A stretch of 64,000 nucleotides of DNA from Epiperipatus broadwayi (GCA_028023455.1 JAQFVV010012402.1:9962292-10026291), one strand, 5' to 3'. Counted from the stretch's first letter, positions 37,405-48,940 are shown. Numbers and translations are program-made. The notes: generated by a model not told the origin, from the sequence alone.

Positions 37405-39430
37405 ACGGATTGTAAAAATGAGGGTAATATACAAAAATATCAAATAAAATGCAACCAGACATAAATGAATTAGTATTTCATAAACCATATTATGATTTAT
37501 CTTACTTCAAAGATATTATAAACTAAGCTAATTATTATTGAAAGTAGAAAGAATAGATAAGTCTGTTCTAATCTTTATAGTTTACTGTATAAAAATAATG
37601 GTTTGTTTAGTTATTTCACAGCTAGAAGCTTGTCCAGCTGAAATTCTATTTATAAAATTATGAATTTTATCTTGATATACAGGTTGTTTCTCTTACTATA
37701 AATTGATCATATACCAATGGCATTTTATAAAAATGTTTTTATTATGATATGCATTCTTCTCTAGTCACTTGAAAACTTCTACTTTACCTCGAATCCAAAT
37801 CATATCCACCAGCGGATGTTAGCTTTCCATGACATTAAACATAAATTGCTTACATGGAATTCTTAATATAATGAAAACTAACTTTCAAAGATATCAAAAT
37901 TAATATAAACTGATTAAAATTAATTTGGAGTATTTTATACTATATAATGAAAAATATTTCAAGATTCAGAATATTTTCCCCCTCTCTTCCTTTATCTTAT
38001 TATAACTTATGCGCACAGCCATTTGGGTACAGTTCCTAGATATTCTAAGTCAGAAAACAAAAAAACCTTTCACAATATGCTTTGGTAATTATTGTTTGCA
38101 ATTGCTCGCTATAATTTATTTTTATATCTTAATACACCCTAAACTTTAATAAAACCTTTATATGCGCAAAAATAAACTATCCAATGTTTTAAAACATTAT
38201 ACAAAATATACACAAGACTTTCTACCTTTATTCATATTGTCGAAAATTAATTTTATTAAAACCTCTTTTGTAAATAAAGGCTATAGCAGAAAAAAAAAAA
38301 GAAGACAAAATACTTTTTGTATTACAACCATCGATTACAATACGGCCATTTACTATAAAATACTGTACTAGCTTCTAGAATGTAATAAAACATTTTAAAA
38401 GACAATTTTAAATTATTAATACAACTGGCTTAAAAACATATAATTAAAAAGAGTATAAATTTTTCTAACTATAAGTACATACAAACTTCAATTAATCACG
38501 GCAATTATTCGTAATATTACACTAACTAAAAAATAAAATTCAAAACAAAGGGTGAAAATACCCGTATAAACAACCGCAGAAATAAATTAATGGATCAGAT
38601 ATATCATCAATAATAATGCAAATATTTATTTTAATGATATACATATAAAAAACATTTTAATGAAGCAGCAATTTTATTTTTTTATTTTTTAGATTTCTCT
38701 AACATTTTTTCATAAAATTAACCAATCACCATTTACTTTAGTAGATAATTTATTTATATTTTTCGCATTTATCAGTCGTCACGCTCAGAATAGTTATTGA
38801 TACCTCTTAATCAGGATCATACTTTGGAGAAGTTGTACGTACAAGTATTTGGAGAAGTAAAGTTATATAAATAAACAGAGGTGAATAAAAGTCTCGTAAA
38901 AATTTAAATTGTATTTAATTTTCAAAGATGATTTTATTGTAATCATTTTAATTAATAAATATTGAAGCAAAAGAAAAAATGTACAGTATATGTTTTTTTT
39001 CAATGCAATATTTTTTTCTCAAACGATGGAATGTCCCCTTTTCTTGCTTAATTTATATGCTCAATTTGTGTGGTATTGTTTATTACGCAAATTTGATCTT
39101 AAGAAATTTTTGAATTTTACTTTCTAATTATAATTCTGTATTTTTAAATTAAATATTAGTTTTTAAAATAATTTGTAGAACGAACAAATTTTTTCGTGTT
39201 TAATTTTGAATTTACTCCCGGATGGATATGTATTGAGTGCATTGCTGGAGATGGATGGTGGGAGGGGATCAAAGTTTTTTTAAAATATATAAATAGTTTT
39301 ATTAAGGCAATAACAATGTACTTAAATTACAAAATTTTCTCTGTTTGTATTTCGTGTGCTACATTCTAAAAATAATTGTATTATATTTAGTATGAGTTAG
39401 TATAAGAAAATTACTTTTTTTTCTTCCATA
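37405..39430. other. A+T-rich sequence without supported features
   Basis: No convincing exon or bounded element. One slightly less A+T-rich patch near 39,215-39,265 (GGATGGTGGGAGGGGAT) has no recognisable identity. Confidence 0.4.
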
Positions 39431-39437
39431 TGTCATA

Positions 39438-39523
39438 GCATCGAACGGGATGCGAACCCACGCCCGTCTGCAACCAAGTACTTGCTTGCAAGGCGGGTAC
39501 GATGACCGCTCGGCTAACAACGC
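39438..39523 (-). repeat. tRNA-like sequence of class II (Leu/Ser) type; SINE head or pseudogene
   Basis: The - strand begins GCGTTGTTAGCCGAGCGGTC, a good Leu/Ser-type A box. It ends GTGGGTTCGCATCCCGT (a T arm with a perfect GGTTCG...TCC B box), then TCGATGC. Six of seven acceptor positions can pair (G-C, C-G, G-T, T-A, T-G, G-C). The length of 86 also suits a long-variable-arm tRNA. The anticodon stem does not fold properly and the D stem is poor, so a functional tRNA is unlikely. A poly-A run follows about 20 bases after the 3' end, as in SINEs. Confidence 0.6.
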
Positions 39524-39869
39524 GTTAAACATGAATTTTGTTGACACGATTTTGTCTCTTTCCTTGATTTTTTTTAATCGTTCGAATAAAGAATTGATCT
39601 TCATTTGGGTGGGGAAGAGTCAAAGAGTTTATTGTAATTGGAGAATGTAATCGACAAGAAATAAGAAAACATTCGAATAATATCAATGACAGTATATCAC
39701 TGATTATCATTCAACTTCAAACAAAATCATTATATTATCTAAAATTTATATATAATTACAAAGCAATGATCCTTAAGACTTGAGATGTTGACATGTATAT
39801 AAATTATTTACTCCATAATGGTCACTCGTGCACCGCTTTCACATATAAAAGTAATTCGTACGTTGTAGC

Positions 39870-40640
39870 ACAAACTTATGATTAGAAAAGAGAAATCTGA
39901 TATGACTAAGTTAGACCATGTATGTACCAAAGAATATGTTCAATTGTGAAATTACAAAAATATTGGATAGACAAAAAAAGATACAAAGAAGATAATTCAA
40001 AGAAGCTGCTCACATGAGCATGGTAAATAACACCATAAGTCAATCTAGTGTAAGTATACGTCTTTATGAAAATCATTACTCAACATTGTTTTTTTGGGGA
40101 AAAAATGGAGAAATCAGGAGTTGCCTCATAGAAAAGTATAAAAATTTTCTGATTGTTGCCTTTAGCAAGATGTAGAGCATTACCTTAAAATTAATTATTC
40201 AAGAATCTAAGAGTCCGGTTCAATTCCCAATGTAGTACTGTTAATGGATAATCCAGAAACACCCGAAGAAGAGGGTGAATAATACTTCTTGGATCATTGG
40301 GCATAAACTTTACTAACAATTGAATGTAATTGGAAAATATAAATAATATTAAAATTTTCTGAAGACATTCAATACCGTATATAATATTAGATGATGGAAA
40401 TAGTCCAAAATATAAATACAAGTAAAATGCCATCATCACAAACCTTTAAGAAAATACTAAGATTCAGCATGGATCCAATACTATATCAAATTTTAGACAT
40501 TATAAAAAATTATGTCTAAAAATGGCCAAAGTAAAAAATCATTTAACTTTCTTATCTGAAGGGATAGATCTCAAGGATCAGCAACTAAATCCATCAATCC
40601 ACTATCAGAAAACTGATAAAATTATTCAGAGAACAAAGGA
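39870..40640 (+). repeat. Penelope-like element, left pseudo-LTR
   Basis: Aligns over ~680 bp with 42,697-43,381 and then with 44,778-44,875 (shared anchors: ATTCAAAGAAG at ~39,995/42,823, GACATT/ACACTCAATA at ~40,365/43,200, GATGATGGAAATAGT at ~40,392/43,220, AAAAATTATGTCTAAA at ~40,505/43,330). Penelope elements commonly sit in partial tandem, so the 3' end of one copy precedes the next. The repeat includes the end of the endonuclease frame (KTKKD.KKI-like) plus the 3' untranslated part, as expected for that arrangement. Confidence 0.8.
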
Positions 40641-40741
40641 TTTTCTGTTAAGAGGAAGAATAAATGCTTAAATGTTTTCCGAGTATCAAACCTTGCATTA
40701 CTAAAAAAGACTTCACAAACAATAAGTAAATCATATTCTAT

Positions 40742-42700
40742 ATGACATGGAAAAATAAAACAATGCCAACAAATTCTATTAAACCTACATGGGCATATGA
40801 AAGTCAAAATATACTAAGTATTGCACCAGCATTATCTGTTAAAATGTTCAGTTACAAACATCTAACAGATGATACAATTTCTGTTCTCAAAAAAGGATTA
40901 AACTTTGCAATAATACCATCTAATCTCTGTTTATTAGATATTATGGGAGCCATTGAGGTTGTCACTCAACAAAGCAACAAAAATTGGAGTCAAATATATA
41001 CTATAATGAAATCCAAACTATAAAATCTTTCAAAATACATAAATCTATAATAATTCTCCCTGCTCACAAAGACAATTCAACAGTTGAAATGAATACAAAT
41101 GATTGTGATAACAAAATATAAGAATTTCTCACAGGAAACCAATACAGAAAAGTGGCAAAAAATTTGATACTAAGAACAAAATTAAAATTACAAGCCAAAC
41201 CTAGAAAGCATCACAGGTATGGCAATGATTCAGAAAAAAGTAAACTAACATCATATTTGTCCCATTAAGACCTATTATTAGTTCTAGAAATTCACCTTGC
41301 CAGAATTTGTCAAGATTTCTTTTCAAAGGTCTTAGTCTTTTCACATATAAGACCCAGTTTTTTGTCAGAGATCATAGGCACTTTGTAGAATTAATCAAAA
41401 ATGTAAAAATTGAAAGAACTGACAATAATAAATTTTGATGTGGAAAGGTTATTCACAAATGTACCATCTGAGATAGCATTGTCTATTGTAAGAAAAAGAT
41501 TAAATGGTGATAATAGCTTACAAACCAGAGCAATTCTTATTGAACTAACAACTCAGAATTTTTGCAACAAATTCAAGGAATGACTATGGACTCACCATTT
41601 TCACTTTTGATTAACAATACTTAACATGAAAGAATTTGAAACCACAGTCATAAATACTACTCCACATCCATCTAAAGTTTGGCATCACTATGTTGATGAT
41701 ACATTTGTTGTATGGCCACATGGTGGAGAACTACTACAAACACATCAAAAGCACAGCCCTTTCAATTAAATTCACAATAGACTCAGAACAAGAACAAAAA
41801 TTGACAGCAAAATCAGAACAAAAAGTGACATTCTTAGATGTTCTTGTGAGAAGACTCACTCATAGCAAATCAAAACTACAGTTTACAGAACAGCAAAACA
41901 TACAGGAAAATACTTAGCATTTACATCTAATAATACCAGAAACTCAAAACATTATGGAGTAGGAAAAAAAAAGGTTGTTTAGAAATTAGCAATTTGGAAA
42001 AAAAAAAGATATAACTCTTATGATAAATTGTTTTCCATCAGCTGTTATTAAAAAAAACCTTAAAAATGCAACAGAAAAACTATCAAAGAAAAAACAATTA
42101 TTTGTACTGTAGTGTATCCATACATACCAAAAATATCAGACAAATTAAGGAAAGTATACATTCAGTATACCAGGGGTCCCTAACCCTATGCCCATGGGCA
42201 CCATGGTGCCCGCAGACTATTTTACGTGTGCCCGCTACTATCTGAACATGATAAAAAATTATTTATCTGATACAAATAAATTTAATTTTTAAAATTTCTT
42301 ATAAATTATTGTATTATATTGTAATCAAATTGTAGGGCATACTATACTTTTACAGCATAAAAATATAAACGTTAATTATATATTAAAATTTTATTTTTGA
42401 AATAAATATTTTTTTTGTACATTATGTGTATTATTAACAATATCAACTATAAATTTACATTGAAAAAATAAATGGTGCCCGCCACCTGGCCGGTATTATA
42501 GAATGTGCTCTTAAGTGCAAAAAGGTTGGGGACCCCTGCAGTATACTATCAAAACAGCTTACCAGAGCCACTACAAAGAATTCTAAGGTCTACAAACCCT
42601 ATGGTGAAAGCAAAGATTCAATCTATGAAATACTACACGAATATGGCAGCATGTATATTGATGGGACCAGTCACCTCATTGAAAAGTGATTGTATCAGCA
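40742..42700 (+). pseudogene. Penelope-like element ORF (RT + GIY-YIG), decayed
   Basis: The N-terminal part reads LTDDTISVLKKGLNFAIIPS (40,861 on), the conserved LxxGLxFxxxP opening of Penelope reverse transcriptases. Near 41,435 the frame gives NFDVERLFTNVPSEIALSIV (RT motif A: FDVxxLFTNVP). Near 41,676 it gives HHYVDDTFVVWPHG, the Penelope catalytic YVDD box. FLDVLV follows at 41,830. After the hAT insertion the sequence resumes. From 42,615 one frame reads DSIYEILHEYGSMYIDGTSH, the GIY-YIG endonuclease core with variant residues. Multiple stops and frame changes show the protein cannot be made from this copy. The element would have copied itself by target-primed reverse transcription with the GIY-YIG nick. 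Confidence 0.9.
42171..42538. mobile_element. hAT-type MITE, 368 bp, inserted in the Penelope-like ORF
   Basis: The left end CAGGGGTCCCTAACC and the inverse of the right end, CAGGGGTCCCCAACC, form 15-bp terminal inverted repeats with one mismatch. Their sequence matches the classic hAT (Charlie-type) terminus. The element is flanked by perfect 8-bp duplications CAGTATAC (42,163-42,170 and 42,539-42,546), the hAT target-site length. Inside are GTGCCCG words near both ends (subterminal repeats). No transposase is encoded. The open frame 42,505-42,708 crosses the right boundary and is an artefact. Confidence 0.97.
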
Positions 42701-43381
42701 CAAATTGATAATTAGAAAAAAGAAATGATATGTTTAAAGTAGCAGATTATATATGTATATACTCAATTGGGAAACTAAAAAAATATTGAATAGAGAAAAA
42801 AAGTACAAAGAAGAAAATTCAAAGAAGGTGTTCTCATTAGCATGGTGAATAAACCCATAGTTCAACCTAATGTGACTATACATAATATGTGAAAACCAGT
42901 AATCAATTTTGCTCTTAAGGAAAAATGGAGAAATACAGAGGAACCTCATAGGTAAGCATATGAAATTTCAACTGACTATTGCCTTTAAGAGGATGGCTCA
43001 ATTGTTTAGACTATTATGTTAAAATTCAATATTTAATAATCTAAGGGTCCAGGTTCAATTTGCAAGATAGCACTTACAATAGTCAGGTCAGCAACAGCTG
43101 AAAAAGAAGAGAATTATACCTCTTGAAACATTGTGCATGAACATTAGTAACAGATGAGTGTAATTGTAAAATTTAAATAAAGTTAAATTTTTATAAAGAC
43201 ACTCAATACTTAATATTAGATGATGGAAATAGTTCAAAATATAAAAATAACTACAATACCACCACCATCAACAACAACAAATTTTTAGGAAAAGATGAAT
43301 GCAGTGCTATATCAAACTTTAAACATTATGAAAAATTATGTCTAAAGCTGCCAGCATAGAAAATCATTTAACATTCTTATA
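42697..43381 (+). repeat. Penelope-like element, right pseudo-LTR (interrupted)
   Basis: Second copy of the 39,870-40,640 repeat, starting AGCACAAATTGATAATTAG. It is cut at 43,381 by the foldback element. The rest of the repeat, beginning GTTAACTTTCTTATGTAAAT and CTGAAGGGATAG, continues at 44,778-44,875. The continuation beyond 44,875 is not recognisable. Confidence 0.8.
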
Positions 43382-44732
43382 TAGGGTATATGAGCACAGA
43401 CTTTCACATAACCCACCTCTATCCACACTATATCATAACACTGATACACTTGAACACGTGTTGAAAAGATAAATAATCATTGAGAAGGGTGTAAGACAGG
43501 GTGACTCCATATCTCCAAAATTTTTTACAGCAACGCTGCAAGAAGTATTTTGTGGATTAAAATGGGAAACTAAATGAGTGAAAGTAAATGGAGATTATTT
43601 AAGTCATTTAGATTTTGCAGATGATATAGTTGTTTTTGCAAATAATACTTTAGAGTTACAGGAAATGTTGCAGGAGTTATCAGATGAAAATAGGAAAGTA
43701 GGCCTAAAGATAAATGTTAAAAAGACTAAAGTAATGTTTAATAGATTTTCTCAAAATATGAAAATAAAGATTGATTATGATGAATTAGAAGAAGTTAACA
43801 GTTACAAATACCTTGGTCAGATTATTAATACAGATGGAAACATAATGGATGAAATTAATCATAGAATTAAACTTGTTTGGAGTGCTTTTGGTAGAAATAA
43901 TTTGATACTAAAAGGAAATATGCCTATGTGTTTGAAAAGGAAGGCTTTTAATAAATGTGTTACAGAGACTTCAAACCACTCAAAGAAGTATGGAGAGATG
44001 CATGTTGGGAGTAACAAGAAGAGATCGAAAATGCAATGTATGGTTAAAAGAACAAACAGGTGTTACTGATCTCCTTGAAAAAATTAAAAGACTGAAGTGG
44101 AGTTGGGCTGGACATATTACTAGAAGAGTTGATAATAGATGGACAATTGAAATTTTAAACTGGATTACAAGAGATTGTAAAAGACCCAGAAAGATGAGAT
44201 GGATGGATGAAATAAGAAAGTGTGCAGGGGTGATGTGGAGAAGAGAAGATAAGGATCAGAAAAGATGGATTGAACTTGGAGAGACCTTCATCCTGCAGTG
44301 AACTGATAATGATTGATGATGATATGTATTTCATGCTAAACCAGCAATCATCTGTTGGTCCAGATTACCATCTCCACACATATATGCTATAAGTGCTCAG
44401 ATATATATTAATATAGCCAATCCTTATACTTTAATGGACAGGCTTCAATCTACTCCACACTCCAACTCTTCAACTGTCCATCCAATTGAAAATCTGATGA
44501 TGTTGAAGAGTTGGAGTAGATTGAAGCCTGTCCATTAAAGTATGAGGATTGGCTATCTTAATATATATCTGAGCACTTATAGCATATATGTGTGGAGATG
44601 GTAATCTGGACCAACTGAGGATTGTTGGTTTAGCATGAAATACATATATTGATGATTATTTAGTGTATCAGAGTTATGAGATAGTGTGGAGAATAGTGGG
44701 TTGTGTGAAAGTCTGTGCTCATATACCCTATA
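43382..44732. mobile_element. Foldback element with long inverted arms
   Basis: The outer left end ATAGGGTATATGAGCACAGA (43,382 on) recurs inverted at the right end (...CTCATATACCCTATAT, to ~44,732), with pairing over about 70 bp. The inner arms 44,322-44,474 and 44,502-44,648 are inverted copies of each other (ATATGTATTTCATGCT... versus ...AGCATGAAATACATAT), with a ~27-bp loop. The left arm is broken by the RTE fragment at 43,480-44,321. A TTAAC(A/T)TTCTTAT word ends at the left boundary and reappears at 44,780, like a 13-bp target duplication, although ~45 bp lies between it and the right arm. Confidence 0.85.
43480..44321 (+). mobile_element. 5'-truncated RTE-clade retrotransposon
   Basis: Starts at EKGVRQGDSISPKFFTATLQ (RT motif B, 43,481 on) and continues YLSHLDFADDIVVFANN (catalytic FADD), KKTKVMFNRFS, VNSYKYLGQIINTDGNIMD, MPMCLKRKAFNKCV, then in a shifted frame LQTTQRSMERCMLGVTRRDR, TGVTDLLEKIKRLKWSWAG, HITRRVDNRW, RPRKMRWMDEIR and WIELGETFILQ with stop at about 44,301. 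This order and the final W..LGE-F.LQ motif are those of RTE elements. One stop (~43,575) and one frameshift (~43,960) inactivate it. The 3' end is a TGAT-type microsatellite (44,302-44,321). It sits inside the left arm of the foldback element. Confidence 0.92.
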
Positions 44733-45077
44733 TATTACATATATAGACATAGGTATATAAAAAGCCTGTGTGTTTCAGTTAACTTTCTTATGTAAATCTG
44801 AAGGGATAGTCTTAAATGTTTGCAACCAAATTCCCAATTCACTCCTAGAAAACTAAGAAAATTATTCAGCAAGTGAACTTTTGATTAATAATGTGTACTA
44901 TTAATTTCATTTGTTATGATTACAAGCTTCATTTAAGTAATAAAAAAGTTGTTTATAATATAGTTTTCTTTAAAACATTTTTTTAAAAATAAAAATAAGA
45001 ACTGATAAAATGTAAAACACTTTTGACTTAAAAGAATATTTCATATTTTTAGCCACTTATATACACATATATTATTA

Positions 45078-45580
45078 AGTGTAATAATGCTCAAATCTAA
45101 ATGGGTTTATAAATAACTATTAGAAACCGGTCAATACTTAGAGTCTTAGACAATCCCGATATAGATAACAATCAAGAATTTCAAACTGTTGGCAAGGCAG
45201 CCTACTTTTAGCAAGCAATAGAGGTGGAACCCCACCTCCATTAATGGTCTCATATATTTAAAAAGACACTAAAGAATGCAACTTGATTACAGAGATTAAA
45301 ATTATTGATTGGAAGAAGTTTAAATAAACTTTCTTAAACGGATAAATATAACCTGTTCTGAATGCAGACTAATAAATAATCAATTATAACATTACAAATT
45401 GCAATTATAATTTTCAAATTGCACCCGAAGTATTACTTAAACAAGTGTAATAATGCTCAAGGCTAAATGGGTTTATACGTAACCATTAGAAAACAGTAAA
45501 CACGTAGACAATCCCAATATAGATATTAATCAAGAATTTCAAACTGTTGTCAAGGCAATCTCCTTTTAGCAGCATCACGG
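45078..45580. repeat. Pair of direct repeats (~140 bp each)
   Basis: 45,078-45,225 and 45,443-45,575 share GTGTAATAATGCTCAA, AATGGGTTTATA, GACAATCCC.ATATAGATA, AATCAAGAATTTCAAACTGT and CAAGGCA.. in the same order, with scattered differences. The spacer has no recognised feature. They could be short terminal repeats of an unidentified element or simple segmental copies. Confidence 0.7.
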
Positions 45581-46301
45581 TTATTTTGGAGGATTAATAT
45601 ACATATATATATATTATCATTGTTCTTTTCAATAATCTTGTGAATGGTTAATGTCATAATGGATTTCTACCATTGGATAAAGGAGTTGGAACTATAAGAT
45701 TACTTAATTGATGATGTGGTAGAGGTTCACACTTGACATACATAATTATTTTTTTTGTTGTCATTAAAATATTTTATTTTTAATTTGTTCTGTTATAATC
45801 AATAAATGTTAAACAATTTGTTTGCATTGATTTATTGATTCAATTTTGCAATCGACAGCAACTATTAGCCTTAATACACACAAAGACAAATTTCATTCTC
45901 ATATAATAATTCTACAATAAATTGAATACTAATGATGCTAGTTGTAACCTATATAAAGGTGCAGAAGTTGCTATGTGTATATGTTCATTCCTATTAAGAA
46001 AGTCAAAGGCAAATTTTCTCTGGGTTTGAATACTGGGACATAACAGAGCCAAAGAAAGGGGTGTGAGATGGCTGAACTAACCTAAATTGTCTCTAGATTT
46101 AATAAACAAGTTTTTAGAGCTAGTAAATTAAGAATGGATGCAATCATTGGTTATGTACTTCATTGTATCATCTCCAGCATTCTACCCGAAGACCCTGGGT
46201 CTGACCGTAGATGGATGCGGACCTCGATAGCACTCGGACCATTATAATATATAATGTTTTCCATTTTGCTAGGCCTCTATACGCTAATATAAACTGCACG
46301 C

Positions 46302-46382
46302 GAGTTGATCAAGCTATGTCAAAAAAGAAGAAAGTTGTATTTCTATTCTAAAAACATAGCTATATTTCCTGATCAACTCGGC
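46302..46382. repeat. Imperfect hairpin around GAGTTGATCA
   Basis: GAGTTGATCAAGCTATGT (46,303 on) is answered by ACATAGCTATATTTCCTGATCAACTC (to ~46,379), with about 40 bp between. It lies in a less A+T-rich patch next to the LTR-like segment. Confidence 0.6.
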
Positions 46383-46479
46383 CTATTAATAGTTGAGAAT
46401 TATGCTATTGACGAAATCAGCTTTTAATTTATTCAATATGGGTGCCAGGTCCTTTTATTCTAAAGAGACCACTGAAATC

Positions 46480-47400
46480 TGTCGCCAGCACGTCTCGCAA
46501 ATAAAAAAAAAAAGAAAATACTTTTAAACTAATCGGTATTGCATCATACCATAACGAGAATTATTTTTTTAAAATATTATTATTCCTGGAATTTATTAAA
46601 CACATTGGCAAAGGTAAATTATATATTTAAACATCACTAAAATAATATTAATAAATTTAATAATAATTAATAACTATTATTAATAATGCACAAATGAAAA
46701 TTGATATTAGAAATATTTTTTTATTATAACAGACCAAAAATCTGTTTAAGTTAAGATTAAAAATCTGTTTAAGTTAAAATGAGAATTCCTAATAAGTAAA
46801 TTAGAGAGAACACATATAATTCAGATGTGAAATATTAATAAAATAAATAACAGTTAAACAATTAAAAAGTTCTTGGTTAAATAAGAGTCTCTTGATCAGT
46901 TAAATTAAAGTCACTATCGGGATCCTTTTATACGTATATTTTTAAGAATTGTTTGCGAGACGCTTAAATTTGTCACAATCAGGATAATGAAGCATAACTT
47001 ACCGGTAAGTTTTAGTGAATTCACGATGGTTGTAGATAACTATGCATAGTTTTTCGGGGTTAAAATGAGCTCACGGCCTTTGATTATTAGTTGATCTTGT
47101 GGTCCATTCTCCTAGTCGGTCACGAAAGCTTTTCTGGTATACATCTTCAGGTACGATGTCTTCAGAAGCTCCGGTTCACTCCGACATGCTGAATTACTTC
47201 AGCGTAGAGCAGTCTTGGATATATTGTTATCCAAGACCAACTAGAGAAACCAACGAACAAGATGTTCCTCCAACCGAATCCCTCCTTTTTATACTAGAGG
47301 TCCAGTTTTCGGACTTCTGCGCATGTTATTATCATGGCATTTTTTGGTTCATAATCTTGTAGATTCTTTATAAAATTTACGTTATAAAGTTCTCTTTCCT
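46480..47400 (-). mobile_element. LTR-like segment with promoter and primer-binding-like site
   Basis: On the - strand, CATGCGCAGAAG is followed ~25 bases later by TAGTATAAAAAGGAGGGA (at ~47,290), a strong TATA box with a G+C-rich downstream region, as in gypsy-type LTRs. About 800 bp downstream on the same strand is TGGCGACAGATTTCAG (46,470-46,486), which resembles a gypsy primer binding site starting TGGCGAC. No gag or pol frame follows. I could not fix the LTR ends, so this may be a solo LTR plus a little leader. The ORF at 47,099-47,362 is antisense to this promoter and probably not a gene. Confidence 0.4.
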
Positions 47401-47419
47401 TATCAAGTTTTTCGGCCAT

Positions 47420-48940
47420 CTTTAATTAGCCAAAATATTTTTACTTTCTCTTATCTTTTTTTTACGTTTGGAATTCTTTTGTTCTCTCCAATTCTAACTT
47501 TTATTTCTAATTACATTAAAAAAATACGGAAGAATAATTTAATTTTCATTGTACGTTATTTTTTTTAAAAAAAAATTAGTCAAAAAAAAATCTAAATTTA
47601 CTTTTATTTTTTAGCTTTTACCAAATGCCAATATTTTTGCAACGTATATAAATAACCGTTACAATATATAGTTTAATTATGTTTTCCATATCAATATTTT
47701 TGAAAAATTGTTGGTATTTTCTATAATTAAATGAAGTTTAGATATATTATATAATAAACTAAAAAATATTTTTGTAGTAAAAATGTATAATCATAGTTCA
47801 AATCTGAGTCACTACAATACCGCTAAAGCAGCATGAGACACTATGTAAGCAAAATTGTGCAGCAAGGCAATATGTATCTATATGTCATATAAGTTCCTCA
47901 GGTAAATTAAAGTTTTTAATGTGGCATATCTCTATTATAGATTCTGCATGAACTTATGGGAATTCTCACCACCAAACTTAAAATAGCAACAAATACATAT
48001 TCATAAATATTTTCATAAATTCTTCCAGACAATAAACACATATACAGTTCAGAATTGGAGTGTGCAAAGAGATCTTCACAAATGTAGGATTATTCTCTAA
48101 GTACCAAGAATTTAGAGAAGCTTTTAAGAACATCAAAAAAGGAAAATTTCCATTTTAAGCTACAGATTCAGGTTTATTAGCTTGATAATTAAAGCAAAGA
48201 AATAATTTATTTATAAGATGACAATATAATGAGTAAAGAAGTAAATTTTTTTTAGAGCACTGATATAAGATTCTTTTTCTACTGAAGATAAAAAGCTCAA
48301 TGTAAACATATATCATTATTTATATGATAAAAAACAGTTGTATAGAAGTCATATTGTCTGTAAATTTAAAAAAATGATAGTGACATATTTTGTGAAAAAA
48401 ATAATTTCTAAAAAATGAAGCACCCAAAAACTGGAATTAATGCTTTAAGAAAAGGCATTTTAACTACAACATCACTATAAAGGTTGAAAAAGACAAACTG
48501 AATTCAATTTCTAAGAGCATACTGGATTATTAAAGAGTTTAGAAATAGATTTGTGGTTGATGTCCAAATGTGATAGCTTGAACCATACTCTAAATCAGAT
48601 AATGATAGTTTTGTTTTTATTACTGGGGAAAGCAACATAAGAAATACATGCAACTCTAAACAATTTCAAGTACTGATGCTTATTATAACAATAAGATGGA
48701 ATTTCACAAGTTTAAAAATTAATTGCAAAAAAAAAAATGGTATAGATAATCATGACTAATTACTTATTAACAATAAAGAAAGGATTTTTGAAATAAAAAA
48801 TAATTTCCCACTAAACAATGAACATAACTATTAAAAAAAAGAATCTGAGAAGGATTTGTGATGATTATAAAAATATACATATTCATACTTAAACTTCAGC
48901 AGTTCTATCTATTACTGAGAAAATATTTAAATATAAGTGC
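47420..48940. other. A+T-rich sequence without supported features
   Basis: Homopolymer-rich. No exon, RNA gene or bounded mobile element seen on either strand. Confidence 0.4.

Noticed and set aside
42505-42708. 67-codon ORF
   Set aside because: It spans the right end of the hAT MITE and re-enters the Penelope relic, so it is an artefact of the insertion.
47099-47362. 87-codon + strand ORF in a less A+T-rich patch
   Set aside because: It lies antisense to a TATA-bearing LTR-like promoter and has no splice or homology support.
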